Assembly (NCBI GenBank): GCA_963976395.1
Contig: CAXBLG010000011.1
Span: 1 to 64,000 of the forward strand
Length of the DNA: 64,000 nt
Source of the DNA: UBA11612 sp963976395
Lineage (GTDB): Bacteria > Pseudomonadota > Alphaproteobacteria > Rhodospirillales > Rhodospirillaceae
Direction: 5' to 3'
Below the pieces are notes generated by a model. The model saw only the letters and a program-made list of their open reading frames with translations. It was not told the origin of the DNA and ran no database searches. Below are positions 58,687 through 64,000 of this stretch, piece by piece (positions within the stretch are counted from its first letter, which is position 1; each line of letters opens with the position of its first letter). The translations under genes and the position numbers were made by a program.

Positions 58687-60114
58687 TTATTGGGCAGAAA
58701 GCAATTCGGCGCCCGCGATCGGCAGCGCAATCTTCACCCGAAGGCCGCCCTCCTCTCGGTTCATCAAAAACAGATCCCCGCCCATGCTACGGATGGCATT
58801 ACGCGAGATAGTTAGTCCCAGCCCCGTTCCACCTGTTTCGCGCGACCGGGATTTCTCAAGCCGCGTAAACGGTTCGAAAACACGCTCGCGATCACTCTCT
58901 TCAATGCCTGGGCCGTTATCATCTATGAGAATGAAAACTTCTTTGTCGACGGGTTGAAACGTAACGTAAGCGCACTGCCCGTATTTCACGGCGTTATCGA
59001 CAATGTTGTTGACCGCCCGCTTAAGCGCAATTGGACGGGCAAGCAGTTCGAAGCTATCTGGGCCACTGTAGGTGACATCGTTTCCAGCAGCGGTTTGATC
59101 CGCGCATAACGAGGCTAGAACCGCCGCCACGTCTATATAGCTGACAGGTTCATTCGCGGCGTCATCTCGTGCAAAAGCCAGCGTCGCCGAAATCATGGAT
59201 TCCATTTCAGCTAAGTCACTGAGCATTCTTTCGCGCTCGCGGTCATCTTCAACAAATTCAGCTCGAAGGCGTAGGCGCGTAATTGGCGTGCGCAGATCGT
59301 GCGATATTGCAGCGAGCATATGGGTGCGGTCTTGAATAAACCGTTTCACGCGAGTCTGCATGGTATTGAACGCCCGCGCCGCGCGCCGCACTTCCGACGG
59401 GCCTTCTTCAGAAAGCGGCTCGGCATTCACGTCAACGCCTAAGCGTTCAGCAGCCGTGGCAAAGACCAACAAAGGACCGGTCGCTCGGCGTACGCCCCAG
59501 AGCGCAACACCGCCTATAATAACGGACACTAAGGTTAGCCAAAAGACCGGCGGAAACTGTTCCGTCGGCTCATCAAGTGTAAGCCGCACACGAGTATTGA
59601 ACCACGTTTGATTGCTGACTTTAATCGAAACAGTAAAGAGGCCCTGTTCATTCGCGTTAAAAAAGCTACCAGGCCCGCTTGGCTCGACATCAATAGCTTG
59701 AGAATCCTCACCCTGTTCCGTGAAATCACTATCAGGAAATCCCCGCTGTGCGATACGAGTGTCTGCACGAATTTCCGTGCCTCTCGGAAACTCGCTGCGC
59801 AGCTTTGCGAGAACCACACGAGAACTAAGCTGATCGTCAGACTCTGGAACGATAGGCCGCGGGGTCAGCAGCAAAGTCATCGCCGGTGAGCTTAGTCGTT
59901 CTATCAGCGCGACTTGCTCATCTTGTGGTACCGTCTCGATCAATCGTTTGAGGGCAATGATCTGTTCGGCCGCCTGAGATGCCGAGGCCGCCGCAGCGAT
60001 CTCTTCACGGAAAACAAAATAGAAAAATAATGATGTGACGTTGATAAGAACAATGACCGTCAACAGAACCGAGAAAACCCAGCCTCTAAGGCTATCGGGC
60101 ATCAACCGTTTCAT
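58687..60114 (-). CDS. Membrane sensor histidine kinase (EnvZ/RstB-like)
   Basis: 475 residues: helix 1 (about 12-34), a periplasmic sensor domain of about 150 residues, helix 2 (about 188-207), HAMP (208-262) and kinase core. The H-box has His272 (AAISHDLRTPITRLRLRAE), then NIVDNAVKYG (N box), LIDDNGPGIEESDRERVFEPF and GTGLGLTISRNAIRSMGG (G boxes). Its start overlaps the regulator stop codon (ATGA), so the pair is translationally coupled. Arrangement and domain plan match RstAB/EnvZ-OmpR systems. The periplasmic domain has no known family. Confidence 0.93.
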   Translation of the reverse strand: MKRLMPDSLRGWVFSVLLTVIVLINVTSLFFYFVFREEIAAAASASQAAEQIIALKRLIETVPQDEQVALIERLSSPAMTLLLTPRPIVPESDDQLSSRVVLAKLRSEFPRGTEIRADTRIAQRGFPDSDFTEQGEDSQAIDVEPSGPGSFFNANEQGLFTVSIKVSNQTWFNTRVRLTLDEPTEQFPPVFWLTLVSVIIGGVALWGVRRATGPLLVFATAAERLGVDVNAEPLSEEGPSEVRRAARAFNTMQTRVKRFIQDRTHMLAAISHDLRTPITRLRLRAEFVEDDRERERMLSDLAEMESMISATLAFARDDAANEPVSYIDVAAVLASLCADQTAAGNDVTYSGPDSFELLARPIALKRAVNNIVDNAVKYGQCAYVTFQPVDKEVFILIDDNGPGIEESDRERVFEPFTRLEKSRSRETGGTGLGLTISRNAIRSMGGDLFLMNREEGGLRVKIALPIAGAELLSAQ

Positions 60115-60845
60115 ATGCCAGTGACTTCCGGGGTAAACATATACCCCCCGCCTCTTACCGTTTTGATATACGTCGGGCTCTTTGGATCGGCCTCCAACTT
60201 ACGCCGCAACCGTCCAACCTGGACATCGATTGATCGATCAAAGGGAATTGCCGCCCGACCGCGCGCCATATCCAACAACTGGTCTCGGTTCAAAACCCGC
60301 CGGGGGTGATCTACAAAGGCAATCAACAGATCGTATTCACCGGCCGTCAGCCCCACATCAACTCCGTCTTTCCTGAGCGTGCGGGTGGTAGGGTCCAACT
60401 CAAAACCGACGAATTTCAACTTTTCGGTTCTTCCGCCGCCCGCGTCCGGCACACTTGAGGATGTGGCACGACGCAGTACCGCCTTGATGCGCGCGGCCAG
60501 TTCGCGCGGGTTAAATGGTTTGGCTATATAGTCGTCCGCGCCGACTTCCAGGCCGATAATCCGGTCCACGTCCTCGCCCATAGCGGTTAGCATGATGATG
60601 GGCATTTCAGATTCAGAGCGGACATGCCGACATAACGACAATCCGTCTTCACCGGGAAGCATCAGGTCAAGAACAAGCAGGTCGAATGACCAATCCTGCA
60701 TCGCCTGACGCATTTCGCGACCGTCTTTGGCCGTAGTGACTCTGAAATCATGCTTAGTGAGAAACCGATTTAACAAATCGCGAATCTCAGCGTCATCATC
60801 AACGATCAGAATATGAGGTTTCGGTGGTTCGGTTGGCGTGGACAC
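60111..60845 (-). CDS. OmpR-family response regulator (RstA-like)
   Basis: 244 residues from GTG at 60845; the frame extends upstream to 60923 without a good start. Receiver domain with HILIVDDDAE, Asp60 (LLVLDLMLPGEDG), Thr in MLTAMG and Lys in AKPFNPRE. Winged helix with LTAGEYDLLIAFVDHPRRVLNRDQLLD, RSIDVQVGRLRRKLEADP and TVRGGGYMFTP. A perfect RstA-type binding sequence lies upstream at 60984-60997, so the gene probably regulates its own operon and the divergent 26-aa peptide gene. Confidence 0.93.
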   Translation of the reverse strand: MSTPTEPPKPHILIVDDDAEIRDLLNRFLTKHDFRVTTAKDGREMRQAMQDWSFDLLVLDLMLPGEDGLSLCRHVRSESEMPIIMLTAMGEDVDRIIGLEVGADDYIAKPFNPRELAARIKAVLRRATSSSVPDAGGGRTEKLKFVGFELDPTTRTLRKDGVDVGLTAGEYDLLIAFVDHPRRVLNRDQLLDMARGRAAIPFDRSIDVQVGRLRRKLEADPKSPTYIKTVRGGGYMFTPEVTGI

Positions 60846-60955
60846 GACGGGACCGCCTTTTGCTTTTGTGTCGCCGCATTTGCGGACCCTTGTTTTATAT
60901 ACGCGCAGAGCCCCGCTCACCAATAATTAGGCAACAAATTCAGGCAGATAATGGC

Positions 60956-60980
60956 AACAGGCTGTAAGTAACAGCCTGTT
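60956..60980. promoter_or_regulatory. 10-bp inverted repeat near the two-component promoter
   Basis: AACAGGCTGT (60956-60965) and ACAGCCTGTT (60971-60980) are perfect complements around AAGTA. It lies just left of the RstA-type box, in the divergent promoter region. It could be a second operator or a hairpin in the regulator mRNA leader. Confidence 0.6.
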
Positions 60981-60983
60981 TGT

Positions 60984-60997
60984 TACATTTTGTTACA
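60984..60997. promoter_or_regulatory. Perfect RstA-type box (TACATTTTGTTACA)
   Basis: TACATTTTGTTACA fits the RstA consensus TACATNTNGTTACA at every defined position, embedded in the direct repeat TTGTTACATT x2. It is 139 bp before the regulator start and 120 bp before the small peptide start. A binding site for the neighbouring regulator is likely. Confidence 0.7.
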
Positions 60998-61116
60998 TTT
61001 TGAAGCCTTCGTGGATACAGCAGACATGCGGCCGACATCGCGTTGTTACAAACGTCAATCATCATAAAGACCATCAACCGGCACTAAAGCCGGAGCAACA
61101 AATGAAGGAGATACAT

Positions 61117-61197
61117 ATGGCCTTATTCGTCATTTCCTGCGCCGCTGCGACAATTATGGTGACTTTATCGGCCATGATTGGTGCGACCGGCACCTAA
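61117..61197 (+). CDS. 26-aa single-pass membrane peptide
   Basis: A 26-residue peptide MALFVISCAAATIMVTLSAM followed by IGATGT: almost entirely one hydrophobic helix with one cysteine. AAGGAG lies six bases before ATG, a textbook ribosome site that strongly supports expression. The gene is divergent from the two-component operon, downstream of the RstA-type box, and is followed by its own terminator at 61303-61340. It could be a feedback modulator of the sensor kinase, as MgrB is for PhoQ, but no sequence kinship is claimed. Confidence 0.65.
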   Translation: MALFVISCAAATIMVTLSAMIGATGT

Positions 61198-61302
61198 TAC
61201 AACACGCTTGCAATCCAATAATCACAGTTAGATTTCAACGGCCCAGGGTTGCACACGGGTCCCCCGACCCGAATGTCCCCTCACCCAAAGCCCTAGGCCG
61301 AC

Positions 61303-61340
61303 AGCCGGGCGGTTCCCCCAAGGACCGCTCGGCTTTATTT
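61303..61340 (+). terminator. Terminator after the small peptide gene
   Basis: AGCCGGGCGGT (61303-61313) pairs with ACCGCTCGGCT (61324-61334) with one G-T pair; TTATTTAT follows. The transcript of the 26-aa gene would be about 300 nt, with a long 3' untranslated region. Confidence 0.85.
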
Positions 61341-61480
61341 ATGGGTTGAGCCTTATACTTGCACACCTCCAAATACCCTTACCGTCGTTGCGGCTCTAAT
61401 TTACGCGCTATAGAATAGCCCTCGCGTTTGAGGGAGGCGCACGCATAAGCGCGCGTTATGGGAACGCATAGGGAGGGGCA

Positions 61481-63628
61481 ATGAATCGGTATCTAATTTC
61501 AGCACTCTATACTTCGACATGTCTTGCCATTTTTGGAACAGGCACGCCAACTTTGGCCGCGAGCGCGGCGATCAGCATCGATAGTGATGACATTGCAGGC
61601 GTGGTGACGGGTCCGAGCGGTCCAGAAGCCGGCGCCTGGGTCATCGCGGAAACCGATGGGCTTGAGACACGTATGATCAAGATCGTCGTCACCGACGATC
61701 AAGGCCGTTTCGTGCTGCCGGATATGCCGGACAGCACCTACAATATTTGGACGCGGGCGTACGGTCGGGTAGACTCCGATACCGTGGATGCAAAACCCGG
61801 TAACGCGAATGTTGCCCTAAAGCTGAAGGCCGCGCCAAACGAAGTTGAGGCGGCGCAGATTTATCCGGCGAACTACTGGTTTTCGCTGATTGAGCCGCCG
61901 CCGGTGAGTGAGTTTCCTGGCACAGGTCCAAGCGGCAATGGCATCAATCCGGGCTTTTCCAACCAGCAGTACTGGATGGCGCATCTGAAGGAACAGTGCC
62001 ACTACTGCCATCAACTCGGCACCAAGTCCACGCGCGACGTTGCGGGCGCCAATAAAGTTGAAGCCTGGAACGAGCGTCTGAAAATGGCCCGCCCGGAAGG
62101 TGACCCGACCGTAGCAGTTCACGGCGCGGCCTTTTCCTCCACCATGCAAAACAACATGACCCGCTTCGGTCGTCAGCGCGGCCTCGGCATGTTCGCCGAC
62201 TGGTCCGAGCGGATCGAAAATGGTGCGATACCTTCACAACCGCCGCGCCCGACCGGCCTTGAACAGAATGTGGTCATTACATTGTGGGATTGGGCCAGCG
62301 AACATTTCGTTCATGACGAAGCGACGTCCGACAAGCGCGACCCGACAGTCAATGCCAACGGTCCCGTTTACGGCGTGGACAGCTTGGCGGCGAACCTCGC
62401 TATTCTTGATCCAGTATCCCATACGACTGAAATCGTCCCCATCCCCAACATGGAAGGCACCGGCCAGCTTATGAACACGCTGTCCGTGCACAACCCGATG
62501 CTTGATCAAAAGGGCCGGGTTTGGATGACAATGTTGGGCGGAGAAGGCGCCGGTTGGGATGTCTGCGACGATCCCAATAACAAATACGCGAACTACTATC
62601 CCAACCAAGCGAAGACGACGCGGCGTATTTCCATGTACGATCCGGAAACCAAAGACGTTACGGTCATACCTGTGTGCTTCAGCACGCACCACATCAACTG
62701 GATGTACGATGACGACAATACCGTTGTTTTCAGCGGCGACTCCTCGGCGGTAGGTTGGCTTAACACCCGCGTTTGGGATGAAACCAAAGACGCGGAAAAA
62801 GCCATCGGCTGGTGTCCGTTCGTGATTGATACCAATGGCGACGGCAAGATCGACCCTGACCGCGAAAAGTGGAATCAGCCCGAGGGTGTGAACGTTGTTA
62901 AAGGCGACGACAACATGGATACCCGCATCGCCGGATTTCCTTACGGTCTGAACATCAATCCGGTCGATGACAGTATATGGTACGCCAAACACTCGCCATC
63001 GGTCCCCAGCGGCCTTGTCCGTGTTGAGAGGGGCTCAAATGCACCTGAAACCTGCAAGACAGAATACTGGGAGCCACCGAAGAACCCGGATGGCACCTAC
63101 ATGGCTTGGAATGCCCGCGGTGTGGATATGGATTCCAACGGCATTGCCTGGGTCGCCTTCGGCAGCGGTCAGCTTGGGAAGTTCGACCGCTCCATGTGCA
63201 AGGTGAAGAACGGCCCGAATGCGCTAGGACAACAATGCCCCGAAGGATGGACGTTCTATGACACCCCCGGCCCGAAGGTTGCGGGCCAGGACTACGGCAG
63301 TGCCGACTGGCACTATCTGACCTGGGTGGATCTTCACAATACTTTCGGCCTTGGCCGCGACGTGCCGATCCTGCCCGGTTCAAACTCCGACTCCCTCCTG
63401 GCCTTCCTGCCGGACAAGGAAGAATGGGTTGTGTTGCGCGTCCCCTACCCCATGGGCTTCTACGCCCGCGGGCTTGATGGCCGCATTGACGATGTTAAAG
63501 CCGGTTGGAAAGGCCGCGGACTGTGGTCCAACTATGCGGAAGTGCCGCTCTGGCATCAGGAAGACGGATTTGGCGCCTACAGCAAAATGGTCCAGTTCCA
63601 ACTCAGACCTGAACCCTTGGCGCACTAA
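61481..63628 (+). CDS. Exported one-heme protein with beta-propeller-like body
   Basis: 715 residues with GGGAGGGG before ATG. A signal peptide ends around TPTLAA. A carboxypeptidase-regulatory-like beta domain follows (about 36-115: GVVTGPSGPEAGAWVIAETD, GRFVLPDMPDSTYNIW). A single c-type heme motif CHYCH lies at 173-177. The body to residue 700 has repeated LDPVSHTTEIVPIPN, GRVWMTMLG and SNGIAWVAFG blades as in virginiamycin B lyase-like (Vgb/SMP-30) propellers. It probably is a periplasmic redox or dehydrogenase-like enzyme. Partners and substrate are not evident; the next gene is an MmgE/PrpD member. Confidence 0.88.
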   Translation: MNRYLISALYTSTCLAIFGTGTPTLAASAAISIDSDDIAGVVTGPSGPEAGAWVIAETDGLETRMIKIVVTDDQGRFVLPDMPDSTYNIWTRAYGRVDSDTVDAKPGNANVALKLKAAPNEVEAAQIYPANYWFSLIEPPPVSEFPGTGPSGNGINPGFSNQQYWMAHLKEQCHYCHQLGTKSTRDVAGANKVEAWNERLKMARPEGDPTVAVHGAAFSSTMQNNMTRFGRQRGLGMFADWSERIENGAIPSQPPRPTGLEQNVVITLWDWASEHFVHDEATSDKRDPTVNANGPVYGVDSLAANLAILDPVSHTTEIVPIPNMEGTGQLMNTLSVHNPMLDQKGRVWMTMLGGEGAGWDVCDDPNNKYANYYPNQAKTTRRISMYDPETKDVTVIPVCFSTHHINWMYDDDNTVVFSGDSSAVGWLNTRVWDETKDAEKAIGWCPFVIDTNGDGKIDPDREKWNQPEGVNVVKGDDNMDTRIAGFPYGLNINPVDDSIWYAKHSPSVPSGLVRVERGSNAPETCKTEYWEPPKNPDGTYMAWNARGVDMDSNGIAWVAFGSGQLGKFDRSMCKVKNGPNALGQQCPEGWTFYDTPGPKVAGQDYGSADWHYLTWVDLHNTFGLGRDVPILPGSNSDSLLAFLPDKEEWVVLRVPYPMGFYARGLDGRIDDVKAGWKGRGLWSNYAEVPLWHQEDGFGAYSKMVQFQLRPEPLAH

Positions 63629-63646
63629 TATATAAGACCTCGCGCG

Positions 63647-63675
63647 CAGGCCGCCGGAACACCTCCGGCGGCCTG
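63647..63675. terminator. Strong hairpin after the heme protein gene
   Basis: CAGGCCGCCGGA and TCCGGCGGCCTG are perfect 12-bp arms around ACACC, followed by TCGCATTT. The T run is weak, but a terminator role is likely. Confidence 0.7.
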
Positions 63676-63718
63676 TCGCATTTCTGGGATACGATGGCGT
63701 AAAGCCCGCAGGACCGCG

Positions 63719-64000
63719 ATGACCGCATCTTTGATCGACATGCTTACCCGCGCCTACGATGGCATGGACACGCGCGATGATCTCGACGGCGGAGAAGTGG
63801 TCAAGGCGTTCACGGATACCTTTGCCGTGATCCAGGCCGGGTGGGGCGAGCCGGTGACACGCAACATGCGCCGCGCCTACCCGAACGTGGACTCACTGCA
63901 CACCACGGCAAACGGGACTGTCGATCCCGAGCACGCAGCCTTGGTATGGGGCACAGCCGCCCATGCCCTAGATTACGATGACGTACACACCACCAGCGTC
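63719..64000 (+). CDS. MmgE/PrpD family protein, 5' part
   Basis: The gene starts at ATG 63719 (AGGA five bases upstream) and runs off the window; 94 codons are visible. The segment ALVWGTAAHALDYDDVH is the hallmark of MmgE/PrpD enzymes (2-methylcitrate dehydratase, cis-aconitate decarboxylase and relatives), which dehydrate or decarboxylate tricarboxylates. Which member it is cannot be told from the N-terminus. Confidence 0.9.
   Translation, partial: MTASLIDMLTRAYDGMDTRDDLDGGEVVKAFTDTFAVIQAGWGEPVTRNMRRAYPNVDSLHTTANGTVDPEHAALVWGTAAHALDYDDVHTTSV

Overview
The window looks like chromosome of an aerobic alphaproteobacterium, order not resolved. Pointers are the ctaC-ctaD-ctaG-ctaE oxidase operon followed by a DUF983 gene, a heme farnesyltransferase gene, an ELM1-family gene, the 3' end of an alphaproteobacterial-type tRNA-Thr, and several PF07310/EAL-like proteins of alphaproteobacterial flavour. 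No rRNA operon, intact tRNA, CRISPR array or transposase was seen.

Region by region: (1) 1-2468 is the right end of an integrated island: a cargo gene of unknown function, a P4-type tyrosine integrase, and a 3' tRNA-Thr(TGT) fragment that marks the junction with the chromosome. (2) 2481-6361 is a phosphorelay group: a REC-HPt protein, an OmpR-type regulator and a sensor-less hybrid kinase. (3) 6537-15411 is the cytochrome aa3 oxidase locus: ctaB, an odd heme-copper-oxidase-like protein, DUF420 and an unlisted 47-aa membrane protein on the minus strand, then ctaC/D/G/E and DUF983 on the plus strand, interrupted by a small KTSC cassette between two near-identical terminators. (4) 15465-18345 holds amtB and a divergent TusA-like / YeeE-YedE sulfur pair. 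(5) 18418-25371 is an iron-uptake and flavin-transfer cluster: ApbE, DUF4198, DUF2271 with an SGAT flavinylation motif, PepSY, PiuC, a siderophore receptor, and a divergent TonB with a Fur-box-like site between. (6) 25487-29128 holds a rhodanese, a Usp, a dienelactone hydrolase and an SLC13 permease. (7) 29781-35863 is an exported-protein cluster: two DUF1552 paralogues around an unrecognised secreted protein, a three-repeat PF03640-type protein, and an opposite-strand FMN-binding protein. (8) 36080-41134 is an RND efflux operon with a GbsR/MarR regulator and a clear inverted-repeat operator. (9) 41399-46637 includes MAPEG, DUF924 and PAS proteins, then an ECF sigma/anti-sigma/CnrX-like sensor operon divergent from a Spy-like chaperone and a lipoprotein. 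(10) About 46733-46873 is a strong candidate small RNA with C-rich loops. (11) 46895-48930 is an ATP-grasp ligase plus HEXXH peptidase pair; then a broken small gene and a transglutaminase/TPR protein. (12) 52467-58662 carries an SDR lacking its catalytic Tyr/Lys, a hydratase, a degenerate EAL-like protein, ELM1, pyrE and YciI. (13) 58687-61197 is an EnvZ/RstB-like two-component system with a perfect RstA-type box and a divergent 26-aa membrane peptide. (14) 61481-64000 has a secreted one-heme beta-propeller-like protein and the start of an MmgE/PrpD gene.

The best candidates for undescribed biology are the C-rich-loop RNA, the 26-aa peptide beside its two-component system, the duplicated DUF1552 exported cluster, the CuB-less oxidase-like protein in the cox locus, and the ATP-grasp/HEXXH pair. 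Functions are from recognised family patterns read by eye; no database search was run.
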